A stretch of DNA of 64,000 nt. It comes from Rhodospirillum sp. (GTDB taxonomy: Bacteria > Pseudomonadota > Alphaproteobacteria > Rhodospirillales > Rhodospirillaceae). The notes under the pieces were generated by a model. The model ran no database searches, was not told where the DNA came from, and worked only from the letters and a program-made list of their open reading frames with translations. Both the position numbers and the translations under genes were made by a program. Position 1 is the first letter of the stretch, and every line of letters begins with the position of its first letter. The stretch spans positions 46,482-110,481 of the forward strand of contig JAIOYK010000009.1 in NCBI GenBank assembly GCA_021741145.1. Reading direction: 5' to 3'. This document shows, piece after piece, positions 35,532 through 46,555 of the stretch.

Positions 35532-36954
35532 GGCGCGGGACACCGATCCCCGTTCCGAGACCGACGAGGCGCCGGTCACGGAGCGGCGGAACCTAGCGTC
35601 TCGGGCGGAGGGTACGGATCTCGCCGGGCGTCTCGCGGCTTGGTCCTCGGACTTGCGGTTGGATCTGGTTCCCGCTCCGGTGGTCCACGCCGCCCGGCGG
35701 TCTCTTCTGGATATCACCGGCTGCGCGCTCGCGGGCACCACGACCCCCGTGTCCAAGACCATCCGGGCCACCGCGCCCCGCATCCACGCCGAGGGGCGGT
35801 GCCATGTGATGGGGGATTCAACTCGGCTCAATCCCGCTGGCGCGGCGATGGTCAACGGCGTGGCCTGCCATGCCTTGGAATTCGACAATACCCTGGCCGC
35901 GGGACGGGTTCACGCCGCCGCGGTGGTCTTTCCCGCGGTGCTGGCCGCGACGGAGGCCAGTGGCGCGGTACCCATCGACATGGTGGCGGGATTCATCGCG
36001 GGGATGGAAATCGCCGGGGTCGTGGGCGCCGCGGTGGCGGGGCCGGTGGTCGCCCGGGGCTGGTCGATCAGCGGCCTGGCCGGTTTGTTGGGGGCGGTGG
36101 CCGGCGTGGCCCGGGCTTTTCGGCTGGATGCCGTGACCACGGCCCATGCTCTGCGGCTGGCCGTCGCCAAGGGGGGCGTGATGTCCATCTGCGAGGGGAC
36201 GTCGGCCCGGTCGACGGCGCTCGCGGGCATGAGCGAGGAGGCCGTTCGGGCCTGCCTGTTCGCCAATGATGGCATGGCCGGTCCGGACCACGCCCTGGAG
36301 GGCCGAGGCGGCGCCCTTTCCGTTCTGGCCGGATCGAAGCCCAAGGGCGCGCCCAATCCCTGGGGGCAGTTGGGCAAGACCTGGTTTCTGACGGATCCAG
36401 GTCTGTCCTTCAAGCTGCACCCCTTGACCGCCGGAATCCTGCCCGCGGTGGAGGAGGTCGCCAACCTGCTCAGTATCCACCGCATCCCCAGCGCTCGGGT
36501 CAGTCGGGTGATCTGTCAGATGGAGCCCGGCGCGGTCTCCCGCCTGTTCCGCGGGGATCCCCAAACCGTGGCCCAGGCGCAGCACTCCCTGCGCTTTGGT
36601 ATCGGTTGTCTTTTGACCTTTGGCCAATTGAATGTGTCCCACCTGCGTCGCTCTGTCTTGGAGGGGCCAGGGTTGGCCGAGGCCATGGCCAAGGTTCGAG
36701 CCCTTCCGGTGAGTGATGGCCTGGGGAAGGACAAGGCGATTTTCGAGACCCACCCCCAGGCGGCACGGGTGATCATCGAGGTCGAGGGCGGAAAGCCGGT
36801 CATGGGAGTGCGCCATGGGGCGACGGGTATGCCCGAGGCCCCCCTGTCCGACCGTCAGGTCGAGGCCAAGTTCCTGGCCAATGCCCGTCTGGCGGGCGTC
36901 GAGGACCCTAAGGCCCAATTGATGGCGCGCCGCGTTTGGGGATTGCCCGGCTAA
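35521..36954 (+). CDS. MmgE/PrpD family protein
   Basis: This 477-residue protein belongs to the 2-methylcitrate dehydratase/cis-aconitate decarboxylase superfamily. VHAARRSLLDITGCALAG sits near residue 57, NGVACHALEFDNTLAAGRVHAAAVVFPA near 115 (the D-N/D-T region near the active site), and GRGGALSVL near 260. No prpB or prpC is adjacent, so use in propionate oxidation is not supported. It starts inside the GNAT gene. Confidence 0.85.
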   Translation: MKGEARDTDPRSETDEAPVTERRNLASRAEGTDLAGRLAAWSSDLRLDLVPAPVVHAARRSLLDITGCALAGTTTPVSKTIRATAPRIHAEGRCHVMGDSTRLNPAGAAMVNGVACHALEFDNTLAAGRVHAAAVVFPAVLAATEASGAVPIDMVAGFIAGMEIAGVVGAAVAGPVVARGWSISGLAGLLGAVAGVARAFRLDAVTTAHALRLAVAKGGVMSICEGTSARSTALAGMSEEAVRACLFANDGMAGPDHALEGRGGALSVLAGSKPKGAPNPWGQLGKTWFLTDPGLSFKLHPLTAGILPAVEEVANLLSIHRIPSARVSRVICQMEPGAVSRLFRGDPQTVAQAQHSLRFGIGCLLTFGQLNVSHLRRSVLEGPGLAEAMAKVRALPVSDGLGKDKAIFETHPQAARVIIEVEGGKPVMGVRHGATGMPEAPLSDRQVEAKFLANARLAGVEDPKAQLMARRVWGLPG

Positions 36955-37095
36955 GGCTGGAGCGGCATCGCCAAGGTCGCAATGGAAAGCGGTGGTCTTC
37001 CCGTGGCGAGATGTTTTAAAAAGGCCCTCCAGCCCCGCTGACCCCATCCCCATCCCTGTCCCCATCCCCCAAAAGCGACCCAGCCGAGGTTTCCC

Positions 37096-37365
37096 ATGTC
37101 CGAATCCAAGACCCCCAAGCCCGAGATGTTCGACGAGATCAACGCCCTCTTCGGGACCATCGCCGGTGCCTTCAAACTGGAGGGGGACGCCATGGTCAAG
37201 GCCCTGGAAGACGGGTCCATGACGTTGGAAATGGGACAGAGAGACGATGGGGATCGCTTTGTCGCGGCGACCTTTACCCAAAACGGGGAAAGCCGAACCT
37301 GCCGGATCTTCAAGGATGGGATCCACGATGAAGGCGAGGACGGGTCCAGCAGGCCAAAGGAGTGA
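37096..37365 (+). CDS. small acidic hypothetical protein
   Basis: This 89-residue protein is acidic, with a Met-rich start region and pattern MFDEINALFGTIAGAFKLEGDAMVKALEDG. No family is recognised. Codon use is like neighbouring genes, so it is probably expressed. Confidence 0.55.
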   Translation: MSESKTPKPEMFDEINALFGTIAGAFKLEGDAMVKALEDGSMTLEMGQRDDGDRFVAATFTQNGESRTCRIFKDGIHDEGEDGSSRPKE

Positions 37366-37444
37366 TGGACGGCGATCCCGGAGGTTTTCTCCGGTCGCGG
37401 GCTTGTGATCCCAAGGGCCGGTAAATTGGGCGCATGATGGGGAC

Positions 37445-38263
37445 ATGAAAAACCGATCCCCCCAGCCCTTTGCCTCCCAGCCCTTCGCCTCCCAGCCCTT
37501 CGCCTCCATGAAGGGCCTTGGCGCCCTGCTTGTCCTGTCGGTCCTTCCCTTCACCCTGTCGGCCAGGGCTTGGGCCGGGGACCGCGCCGCGTCCCCGGCC
37601 GATCCGGCGCCGACGGTGGTGGAGCTGTTCACCAGCCAGGGCTGTTCCTCCTGTCCTCCCGCGGATGCCCTTTTGGGGGACCTCGCCCGTCGCCCGGACG
37701 TTGTCGCGCTGTCCTTTCATGTCGATTATTGGGACCGCCTGGGATGGCCCGACCCCCACGCCACGGCCTGGGGCACGGACCGCCAGCGGGCCTATGCCCA
37801 GCGCATGACTCTCTCTTACGTCTATACCCCGCAAATGGTGATCGATGGGCGGACAGACGTGGCCGGATCCCGACCCGCTCAGGTGATGGCGGCCCTGGAG
37901 GCCAGTCGGAATAGGGCTGGAGACCGGGTGTCCCTGTCCCTGGAGCGTCGAGGCGACACCCTGACCGTCTCCCTGCCCCAGGTCCCGGAGGGTGAGACGG
38001 AGGCCCGTCTGACTCTCCTGTCCCTGATCCCCCGGACCGACAACGCCGTGAGCCGGGGGGAGAACGCCGGACGCCATCTGACGCACGTGAACGTCGTGCG
38101 CTCCCTGCGGGATCTGGGTCCCTGGGATGGCCGGGCGGAAACCTGGGAGATCCCCTTGTCTGGCCCCGAACTGGCGTCGGATACGGGGCTCGCCCTGTTG
38201 ATCCAGCGGCGGGATTCCTCTGGAGCGCCGGGTCCCGTCCTCGGGGCTGGCATTGTCGAATAG
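37445..38263 (+). CDS. DUF1223 thioredoxin-fold secreted protein
   Basis: This 272-residue protein has the DUF1223 signature PTVVELFTSQGCSSCPPADALLGDL near residue 55, a CxxC motif within a thioredoxin fold, then FHVDYWDRLGWPDP and YTPQMVIDGR. The hydrophobic segment (LGALLVLSVLPFTLSARAWA) is a signal peptide, so the protein is probably periplasmic. Ahead of it are three QPFAS repeats. Translation may start at the ATG at 37508 just after them; the 37445 start has a GGGG stretch upstream. The function of DUF1223 is unknown, but a redox role is plausible. Confidence 0.85.
   Translation: MKNRSPQPFASQPFASQPFASMKGLGALLVLSVLPFTLSARAWAGDRAASPADPAPTVVELFTSQGCSSCPPADALLGDLARRPDVVALSFHVDYWDRLGWPDPHATAWGTDRQRAYAQRMTLSYVYTPQMVIDGRTDVAGSRPAQVMAALEASRNRAGDRVSLSLERRGDTLTVSLPQVPEGETEARLTLLSLIPRTDNAVSRGENAGRHLTHVNVVRSLRDLGPWDGRAETWEIPLSGPELASDTGLALLIQRRDSSGAPGPVLGAGIVE
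37463..37507 (+). repeat. three 15-bp tandem repeats encoding QPFAS
   Basis: CAGCCCTTYGCCTCC is repeated three times at the 5-prime end of the DUF1223 gene. The copies end exactly at the internal ATG 37508, so they lie either in the protein N-terminus or in the leader. Confidence 0.85.
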
Positions 38264-38344
38264 AAGGGAGATTTACTTCCGGCGACCATACCCCATATGG
38301 AGCGGGATCTCTGTTCCCCGCCCCTGTCGATCCGGAGCTTTGCC

Positions 38345-38767
38345 ATGCCCAACCCCTTCCATCTCGCCTTTCCCGTCCACGACCTGACGGAGGCGCGCCG
38401 CTTCTACGGCGGGTTGATGGGCTGTGGAGAGGGGCGGAGTTCGGACAGCTGGATCGACTTCGACCTGATGGGCCATCAGATCGTCGCCCATCTCGACGGC
38501 AAGGCCCAGGCCCGGAGCGGGATCGAGAACCCCGTGGATGGCCATGACGTGCCCGTTCCCCATTTCGGCGTTGTTCTTGATTGGGACGATTGGCATGCCC
38601 TGGCCGACCGCCTGACGGCCGCGGGCGTGACCTTCGTGATCGAGCCCTATATCCGCTTCAAGGGGCAGGTGGGGGAGCAGGCGACCATGTTCTTCCTTGA
38701 TCCTTCGGGCAATGCCCTGGAATTCAAGAGCTTTCGGGACATGGGCCAGTTGTTCGCCACCGAATGA
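38345..38767 (+). CDS. VOC/glyoxalase family dioxygenase-like protein
   Basis: This 140-residue protein has the VOC fold: [23 protein letters not shown] at the start and [15 protein letters not shown] at the end. The metal ligands are likely His5, His50-like in GHQIVAHL, and Glu122-like in ALEFK. The start at ATG 38345 is preferred over 38297. It ends 44 nt inside the opposite flavoprotein gene. Confidence 0.85.
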   Translation: MPNPFHLAFPVHDLTEARRFYGGLMGCGEGRSSDSWIDFDLMGHQIVAHLDGKAQARSGIENPVDGHDVPVPHFGVVLDWDDWHALADRLTAAGVTFVIEPYIRFKGQVGEQATMFFLDPSGNALEFKSFRDMGQLFATE

Positions 38768-39956
38768 CTCCCTCCGCCGCGGCGCGGCCCTGGGCGAGAC
38801 AGGCGGTGAGGAGATAGCCTCCCGTCGGCGCTTCCCAGTCGAGCATTTCCCCGCAGCAGAACAGGCCGGGCCGGTCCCGGACCATGAGGCCGTCGTCCAG
38901 GGCCGCCAGGGAGAGACCGCCCGCCGTGCTGATGGCCTCGGTCAGGGGACGGGGCGAGACCAAGGGCAGGGGCAGGGCCTTGAGGCTCCGGGCCAGGGCC
39001 GCCGGGCTGTTCAGGCTATCGGGCGCCAACTCCCGGACCAGGCCGCCCGCCACCGCCGGGATCCCGCGCCGTTTCAGGTGGGTGGCCAGGGATTTGCCAC
39101 CCCGGGGCCGGGCCAGGTCCGTGGCCAAGGTTTCAAAGGACCGGTCCGGGACTAGGTCCAAATGGGGGATGGCTTCCCCCCGGGTGGCGATGGCATCGCG
39201 CAGGGCCGCGGAGAAGGCGTAAATCACCCCCCCTTCCACCCCGTGTCGGGTCAGGATGAATTCCCCCCGGCGGGAGACGCCGTTGAAGGACAGACTCACC
39301 GGCTTGACAGGGGTTCCGGCGAAGCGCTCCACCAGGATCGGGCTCCAGGGCCGGTTGAACCCGCAATTGGCGGGTTGGAAAGGCGCCAAGGGAAGGTCAA
39401 GTTCAGCCAGGGGGCCGGTCCAGGCCCCGTCCGACCCCAGGCGCGGCCAACTCGCGCCGCCCAGGGCGAGAAGGGTGGCGCTGGCCTGGACCAGGATGTC
39501 CCCCTCGGGCATGGCGAAGCGGTGCGCGGCGCCGTCCCTGGCCCATCCCAGCCAGCGGTGGCGGACATGGAAGGCGACCCCCCGGTTGGCCAGGCGCCGG
39601 ATCCACGCCCGCAGCAGGGGAGAGGCCTTCAGGGTCCTGGGGAAGACCCGGCCGGAGGAGCCAACGAAGCTCTCCTCGCCCAGATCGGCCATCCAGGCGC
39701 GGATGGCTTCTGGCCCAAACCGCCCGATCCAGGGGGCGAGGCGCTCCCGTGAGGATCCATAGTGTGCGAGGAAGCGGTCCGTTGGTTCGGAATGGGTGAT
39801 ATTCAAGCCGCCCCGTCCGGCCATCAGAAACTTGCGGCCCAGGGTGGCCTGGGCCTCGAACAGGGCAACGGGGAGTCCCGCTTCCGAGAGCCGATCCGCG
39901 GCCATCAGGCCCGCGGGTCCGCCGCCGATGATCACGACGGGCGGCGAGGTGTTCAT
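38724..39956 (-). CDS. BaiN/HI0933-like FAD-dependent oxidoreductase
   Basis: This 410-residue flavoprotein has the N-terminal dinucleotide-binding motif [21 protein letters not shown] and a [19 protein letters not shown] stretch typical of the HI0933/PP_4765 family. The C-terminal FAD segment is [32 protein letters not shown]. Members have unclear substrates; some are linked to bile acid or tRNA chemistry in name only. It converges with and overlaps the VOC gene by 44 nt, and starts 1-2 nt from the YaiI-like gene stop on the same strand. Confidence 0.9.
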   Translation of the reverse strand: MNTSPPVVIIGGGPAGLMAADRLSEAGLPVALFEAQATLGRKFLMAGRGGLNITHSEPTDRFLAHYGSSRERLAPWIGRFGPEAIRAWMADLGEESFVGSSGRVFPRTLKASPLLRAWIRRLANRGVAFHVRHRWLGWARDGAAHRFAMPEGDILVQASATLLALGGASWPRLGSDGAWTGPLAELDLPLAPFQPANCGFNRPWSPILVERFAGTPVKPVSLSFNGVSRRGEFILTRHGVEGGVIYAFSAALRDAIATRGEAIPHLDLVPDRSFETLATDLARPRGGKSLATHLKRRGIPAVAGGLVRELAPDSLNSPAALARSLKALPLPLVSPRPLTEAISTAGGLSLAALDDGLMVRDRPGLFCCGEMLDWEAPTGGYLLTACLAQGRAAAEGVIRWRTTGPCPESS

Positions 39957-39957
39957 G

Positions 39958-40413
39958 TCACTTTCCCCGCTTCACCGCCTGGACGGCCTCTTCCAGGGCC
40001 TGGAGAAAGCGGGAGCGATCCCTGCCAGAGAAACTGGCGGGACCTCCGCTCACCGAGCCGCTTTCCCGTAGGTCCCGCATCAGCTCCCGCATGGCCAGGG
40101 CCATGCCGATGGAATCGGTGGTGAAGGGCTTTCCCGTCGGCGCGATGGCCTTGGCTCCCTTCTCCAGGCAGCGCGCGGCCAAGGGAATGTCATTGGTGAT
40201 GCAGATGTCGCCGCCCTCGATATGGTCGGCGATCCAGTCATCGGCGGCGTCGGGGGTGGCGGGCACGACAACCCGCTGGATTCGAGGTTCGCCATAGGGG
40301 ATGGGAATGGGCTGGTTGCCCACCACATGGACGGACATGCGGTGCCGTTCGGCCACTTTCAGGGCCTCGGCGCGGACGGGGCAGGCGTCGGCATCGATGA
40401 AGAGGTCCAGCAC
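39958..40413 (-). CDS. YaiI/YqxD family protein (UPF0178)
   Basis: This 151-residue protein of the DUF188 family starts LDLFIDADACPVRAEALKVAERH. A PIN-like acidic core is suggested by DADACP and DWIADHIEGGDICITNDIPLA. The function is unknown in the family. It sits 2 nt after the diguanylate cyclase gene and 1 nt before the flavoprotein gene, so all three may be co-transcribed. Confidence 0.88.
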   Translation of the reverse strand: MLDLFIDADACPVRAEALKVAERHRMSVHVVGNQPIPIPYGEPRIQRVVVPATPDAADDWIADHIEGGDICITNDIPLAARCLEKGAKAIAPTGKPFTTDSIGMALAMRELMRDLRESGSVSGGPASFSGRDRSRFLQALEEAVQAVKRGK

Positions 40414-40415
40414 CC

Positions 40416-41783
40416 TTAGACCTCGCCGGCGGCTGTCATGGGGGAGGCCGGATCATTGGTGGGGTTGGTGATCCGCTCGGATCCGACCGGACTGTCGACC
40501 GCGACCCGGTTGCGCCCCGCCTCCTTGGCGCGATAGAGCAAGACATCGGCACGCTGAATCATGATCCGTAAATCCTCGTCCGGTTGGACGGTGACGCCGA
40601 TGCTGCAGGTGACCTGAATGGGGCCGACATCGGGGATGTCGACGCGATTGGCCTCGACCGCGGCGCGGATGCCATCGAAGAAGGTGAAGGCAAGGTCTGG
40701 ATGCAGGTCAGGCGTGAAAATGTTGAATTCTTCACCTCCGAATCGGGCGACGATATCGGATTTGCGTTTAATCGTTTCGCGCAGCACATCGGCCAGGGCC
40801 ACCAGAACCTGGTCCCCCACGTCATGGCCATGGGTGTCGTTGATGACCTTGAAGTTGTCCAGGTCGACAACCGCGACGGCGGGGCGTCCCCCGGCGCGCA
40901 GGGTCGCGGCCAGGGATTTCCCCGCAGCTTCGAACAGGAAACGCCGGTTGTGGAGTCCGGTCAACGGGTCAAGTTGGGCCGCTCGGGACAGGGCGTTGAT
41001 ATAGTCGAGGTTGTCCATGTTCTGCGCGATCCGGCAGAAGAACTCCTCGCGGAGGAAGGGCTTGTTGATGAAATCATTGGCCCCGTACTTGATGAAGCGG
41101 GCTGAAAGCGGCGCGCTGCCCCCCGTGGAGACGCCGATCACCGCCAGTTGCCCCCGGGTATGGGTTTTGCGGATTCGCTTGGTCAGTTCGAAACCATCGA
41201 CCTTGGGCATGTAGTAGTCCGTGACCACCAGGCGGGCATCGGGATGTTCCTTGAGGAGATCCAGCGCTTCCTCCCCGTTGGTGGCCTCCAGGACCTGAAA
41301 CCGATAGAGCAACAGAAGGTCCCGGATATAAGCCCGGGCCGTCTTGCTATCATCCACGACAATGGCCTTGAGTCGGGCATTCATGCAGAGGCGGCGGACC
41401 ATGGAGACCAAGTATTCCAGGCTCGCCGGGCTGTCCTTTGTCACGTAGTCGATGACGTTGTGGGACAGGACCTGCTCGCGCAGATCCTCGCTGAAGGCAC
41501 CAGTGAAAACCACCGTGGGCAGTTTGTGGCCGGTCATCAGGTCGACGATTTCCCCGTTCGGCGCGTCGGGCAAGATCAGGTCGATCAGGCAGAGGAACAA
41601 CTCGGATCCATGGGCCTCGATCGCGGCCTCGGCCTCGGCCATGGTTTCCGCGGCGATGACTTCGAAGCCCAAGTCCTGGCCAACACGGCGCTTCAGCACA
41701 TGCATGAAGAACTGGGAATCTTCCACGATCAGGATTTTTCCTTGCGGTCCTTCCGGGCCAAATGTGTCGACCAAGTCATCCAT
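40416..41783 (-). CDS. response regulator with two receiver domains and GGDEF domain
   Basis: This 455-residue diguanylate cyclase has REC1 at residues 17-130 (ILIVEDSQFF, CLIDLILPD, VVFTGAF, TKDSP) and REC2 at 136-255 (AIVVDDSKTARAYIRDLL, VVTDYYMPKVDG, NKPFLREEF). GGDEF at 280-430 has the active site RFGGEEFNIF. RKSD lies five residues before GGEEF, the usual inhibitory I-site, so product feedback is likely. Architecture resembles PleD. It makes c-di-GMP after phosphorylation; the partner kinase is not in the window. Confidence 0.93.
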   Translation of the reverse strand: MDDLVDTFGPEGPQGKILIVEDSQFFMHVLKRRVGQDLGFEVIAAETMAEAEAAIEAHGSELFLCLIDLILPDAPNGEIVDLMTGHKLPTVVFTGAFSEDLREQVLSHNVIDYVTKDSPASLEYLVSMVRRLCMNARLKAIVVDDSKTARAYIRDLLLLYRFQVLEATNGEEALDLLKEHPDARLVVTDYYMPKVDGFELTKRIRKTHTRGQLAVIGVSTGGSAPLSARFIKYGANDFINKPFLREEFFCRIAQNMDNLDYINALSRAAQLDPLTGLHNRRFLFEAAGKSLAATLRAGGRPAVAVVDLDNFKVINDTHGHDVGDQVLVALADVLRETIKRKSDIVARFGGEEFNIFTPDLHPDLAFTFFDGIRAAVEANRVDIPDVGPIQVTCSIGVTVQPDEDLRIMIQRADVLLYRAKEAGRNRVAVDSPVGSERITNPTNDPASPMTAAGEV

Positions 41784-42018
41784 GGGAAGTGTTCCGCCTC
41801 ATGTTCCTACGCTGTTCGCGAATTGTCATGCAACCTTACGGGACGGATTCGATTTCCGGCAATCCTTTTACGCTGTTCGTTCCCCAAAGCCACGGGCAAG
41901 GGATGCGTCAGTCCAGAAAAATTTCAGTTTCATAACGGTTTCTCTCGTTTTTTTGATCAACCCGCGAAAGGAAAATAATCGCGCTTCGCAAGTCGTCGCC
42001 GATTGATAGAAAAGCCGT

Positions 42019-43116
42019 CTATGTTGAATGTTGCTCGGCGAAGGTCCGGGTGGCCACGGTCAGGGCGGCGCGAATACCCGGTTCCAGGGCGGAATGCCCG
42101 GCGTCGGACACCATGGTCAGGGTGCTTCCAGGCCAAGCCCTATGGACCTCCCAGGCCGTGACCGGGGGGCAAACGACGTCATAACGGCCCTGGACGATGG
42201 TACAGGGCAAGTGGGTGACGCGGTGCAGGTCCTCCAACAGTTGTCCTTCCCGGAGGAAGCCACCGTGGACCATGTAGTGGCATTCCATGCGGGCAAGCGC
42301 CAAGGCCGCGCGGCCGTCGCCTCCCTCCAAATGCCGGGGGCGCAGGCGGGCGCAGGAATCCTCGTAATTGCTCCAGATCCGGGCCGCGGACAGGTGAATG
42401 GAAGGGTTCGGATTGGTTAACCGAGCGTAATAGGCGGCCAGGGGATTGTCCCGCTCTTCCTCTGGGAGATGGTCGAGAAGGGATTGCGCGGCTTCGGGGA
42501 AGAAGCGTCCCATGCCGTTCAGGAACCAGTCCACTTCGAAGGCCCGGAACAGGAAGACCCCCCTCAGGACGAACCCCAGGCAGCGGTCTGGATGGGATTG
42601 TCCATAGGCCAGCGCCAGCGTGCTCCCCCAGGATCCGCCAAAGATCAGCCATGCGTCGATATCCAGGTGGGTCCGCAAGCGCTCCATGTCGGCCACCAGG
42701 GCCTGGGTCGTGTTGCTTTCCAGTTCCGCGTAGGGCCGGGAGCGGCCGGAGCCCCGCTGGTCGAAGACGATAATGCGATAACGGGCCGGGTCGAAGTAGC
42801 GGCGGCAAAAGGAGGCGGTGCCCGCCCCCGGGCCACCATGGACGAAGACAGCTGGAATGCCTTCCGGATTGCCGCTTTCCTCCCAATGGAGGATATGGGG
42901 ATCATCCACTTTCAGGCGACCGGTGCGGCGTGGTTCGATGGCCGGATAAAGATCGGACAGGGGGTCGGTGTGTGTCAGGGGGAGAGGATTCCGTTGCAGG
43001 GTTGGGTTCGGCGGGGCTTCGGCGGCGGAGTGCCTCGGGGCGGAGGGAGACGCGGTGCCCTCGACGCCGTTTGGCGAAACGGGGGAGGACGACAGAAGGA
43101 AACGGCGCCGATCCAA
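42019..43116 (-). CDS. pip: proline iminopeptidase
   Basis: This alpha/beta hydrolase removes N-terminal proline from peptides. The core begins DLYPAIEPRRTGRLKVDD and contains FVHGGPGAG, VFDQRGSGRSRPYA, FGGSWGSTLALAYGQSHP with the nucleophile Ser, and GRYDVVCP plus DAGHSALEPG for Asp and His. All are typical of the S33 Pip family. The start is unresolved: the frame is open to 43422 without a Met near the domain. I show a TTG at 43116; ATG at 43257 and 43374 are alternatives. The extra N-terminal part is Arg/Pro/Ser-rich. Confidence 0.88.
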   Translation of the reverse strand: MDRRRFLLSSSPVSPNGVEGTASPSAPRHSAAEAPPNPTLQRNPLPLTHTDPLSDLYPAIEPRRTGRLKVDDPHILHWEESGNPEGIPAVFVHGGPGAGTASFCRRYFDPARYRIIVFDQRGSGRSRPYAELESNTTQALVADMERLRTHLDIDAWLIFGGSWGSTLALAYGQSHPDRCLGFVLRGVFLFRAFEVDWFLNGMGRFFPEAAQSLLDHLPEEERDNPLAAYYARLTNPNPSIHLSAARIWSNYEDSCARLRPRHLEGGDGRAALALARMECHYMVHGGFLREGQLLEDLHRVTHLPCTIVQGRYDVVCPPVTAWEVHRAWPGSTLTMVSDAGHSALEPGIRAALTVATRTFAEQHST

Positions 43117-43304
43117 GGCGGCGAGCGCCACACGGCGGACACCGCTTAGGAGGGGGTTTCTCGATATGGGGGTGTCGCCGCCTTTCACGGAGCCCTCCGA
43201 TGCATTTTTTCTTCCTCCTTTTCGCCCGGCCCATGGTTCGGGGCGCGGTCGATCCATCCGAAGGGATAGGATAAGGCTAAATCCAGTCCCTAGTCCGCTC
43301 TTAA

Positions 43305-44630
43305 ATGCACATCCAGGAATCCACTCGTCCCGTTGTTGATTGGATGGGGGAAGCGCGGTCCTCTCTCGAGGCATGCGGCGGCGCGGAAATCGTAACGGTT
43401 CAGAAATTTTTGTTTCAATCATTGGCGAGAAATGGGCACTATGATACCAAATCTGATCAAAGGCTGTGCAAAGGTATTTATCGCGACGGTTTGATAGTCA
43501 CTTTCGCACGCCTGAAATGGGGCGAAGACCGGTTCGTCTTTGGGGGACGTTATATGACCGTGTATGAGGAAGGTCGGACCGAACAAGGCGGGGAGTTGTC
43601 CGACGAGGATACGGATCCGTCGCGGATTATCGCTCTGACCGCCGATGTCCGAGGGACGACGGACAGCAAGATCGCCGAAATTCAGGCTGTTACCGGCCGC
43701 ACCAAGATCCTGGCCTTGAATGCCCTGATCGAAAGCGCCCGCGCCGGGGAGATGGGACGGGGGTTCGCCGTGGTCGCCAATGAGGTCAAGGGTGTGTCCG
43801 AGGAAATCGCCGAGATCGCCGGGGCGCTTCGGGGCGAGTTGTCGGCCAAGGTCGAGCTGTTGGACCGCATTGGCCGGGGAATCGTTGATCACCTGCGGGG
43901 GCAGCGCATGGTTGATCTGGCCCTCAACGCCGTCGAACTGATCGACAGGAACCTCTATGAGCGGACCTGCGACGTTCGGTGGTGGGCCACGGACAGCGCG
44001 GTGGTGGACTGCCTCTCCCGACCGTCGGATGACGCGGTCGCCTACGCGTCAAAGCGCCTGGGCGTGATCCTGTCGGCCTATACGGTCTACCTGGACCTGT
44101 GGATTTGCGACAAGAACGGTCGGGTCGTCGCCAATGGTCGTCCGGACCGCTATGGCGTCCAGGGGCATTCGGTGTCTTCCGAGAGTTGGTTTCGGGACGC
44201 CCTGGCCGCGCCCTCTGGGAATGACTATTCCGTTGCGGATATCGTTCTAAATGGGGCTCTGGGGAACGCGCCCGTCGCCACCTACGCCGCGGCGATTCGC
44301 CAGGGGGGAGATGCCCAAGGGGCTGTCCTGGGCGTTTTGGGTATCCATTTCGATTGGGGTCCCCAGGCCCGATCCATCGTCGAGGGCGTGCGCTTCACGG
44401 AACGGGAGGCCAATCGGTCCCGGGCCCTGCTTCTGGATGCGAACCTGCGGGTCATCGCATCCTCGGACGGGTCGGGCTTGTTGTCGGAAAAGGTGGACCT
44501 GCGGACCGACGGCAAGGCGTTCGGGCATTATTCCCAGCAGAATGGATCCGTGGTCGGTTTCCACCGGAGCCCGGGCTACGAAACCTACGAAGGCCTTGGT
44601 TGGTATGGGTGCATTCTTCAAATGCCGTGA
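43305..44630 (+). CDS. soluble chemoreceptor-like protein with C-terminal Cache domain
   Basis: This 441-residue protein has no transmembrane segment. Residues 110-170 carry a chemoreceptor signalling tip (GRTKILALNALIESARAGEM, then [13 protein letters not shown]). A PDC/Cache sensor domain follows from about 200: ELIDRNLYERTCDVRWWATD, LDLWICDKNGRVVANGRPDRYG, SSESWFRDALAAPSG and YSVADIV. Order is thus signal tip first, sensor last, opposite to usual receptors. The N-terminal 100 residues are not recognised. Methylation sites are not obvious. A cytoplasmic sensing role is inference. Confidence 0.82.
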   Translation: MHIQESTRPVVDWMGEARSSLEACGGAEIVTVQKFLFQSLARNGHYDTKSDQRLCKGIYRDGLIVTFARLKWGEDRFVFGGRYMTVYEEGRTEQGGELSDEDTDPSRIIALTADVRGTTDSKIAEIQAVTGRTKILALNALIESARAGEMGRGFAVVANEVKGVSEEIAEIAGALRGELSAKVELLDRIGRGIVDHLRGQRMVDLALNAVELIDRNLYERTCDVRWWATDSAVVDCLSRPSDDAVAYASKRLGVILSAYTVYLDLWICDKNGRVVANGRPDRYGVQGHSVSSESWFRDALAAPSGNDYSVADIVLNGALGNAPVATYAAAIRQGGDAQGAVLGVLGIHFDWGPQARSIVEGVRFTEREANRSRALLLDANLRVIASSDGSGLLSEKVDLRTDGKAFGHYSQQNGSVVGFHRSPGYETYEGLGWYGCILQMP

Positions 44631-44710
44631 CGGGTGGGCTGTGACGGGTGGGGAGATTCAATGCGACAACGGGGGCTTCGGCCCTCGTTTTTGTTCGAGG
44701 ACATCCCAAC

Positions 44711-44745
44711 GGAAAAAGGGCCGCCCTTTCGGAGCGGCCCCTTCC
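44711..44745 (-). terminator. rho-independent terminator of groESL
   Basis: On the minus strand GGGCCGC pairs with GCGGCCC with a 9-nt loop, followed by TTTTTCC. It lies about 30 nt after the groEL stop. Confidence 0.8.
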
Positions 44746-44775
44746 CTAGAACAGGCTGGTTCAGCGGGGCGTCTC

Positions 44776-46455
<1,680 letters not shown>

Positions 46456-46555
46456 TCAGGGGCGGGTCGTTCGGCCTGGAGGCCAAGGGGACCACGTCCG
46501 GGGAAAGTCGTGTCGAGGCGCCAGACCCCTGGTCCGGCGCCTGGGGTATCCTGGC

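Noticed and set aside
35818..37632. 604-residue minus-strand frame over MmgE/PrpD
   Set aside because: Antisense shadow; ends in the reversed QPFAS repeat, with no homologous motif.
43100..43131. Tat-like signal (RRRFLL) at the start of proline iminopeptidase
   Set aside because: No hydrophobic core or cleavage site follows, and the family is cytoplasmic.
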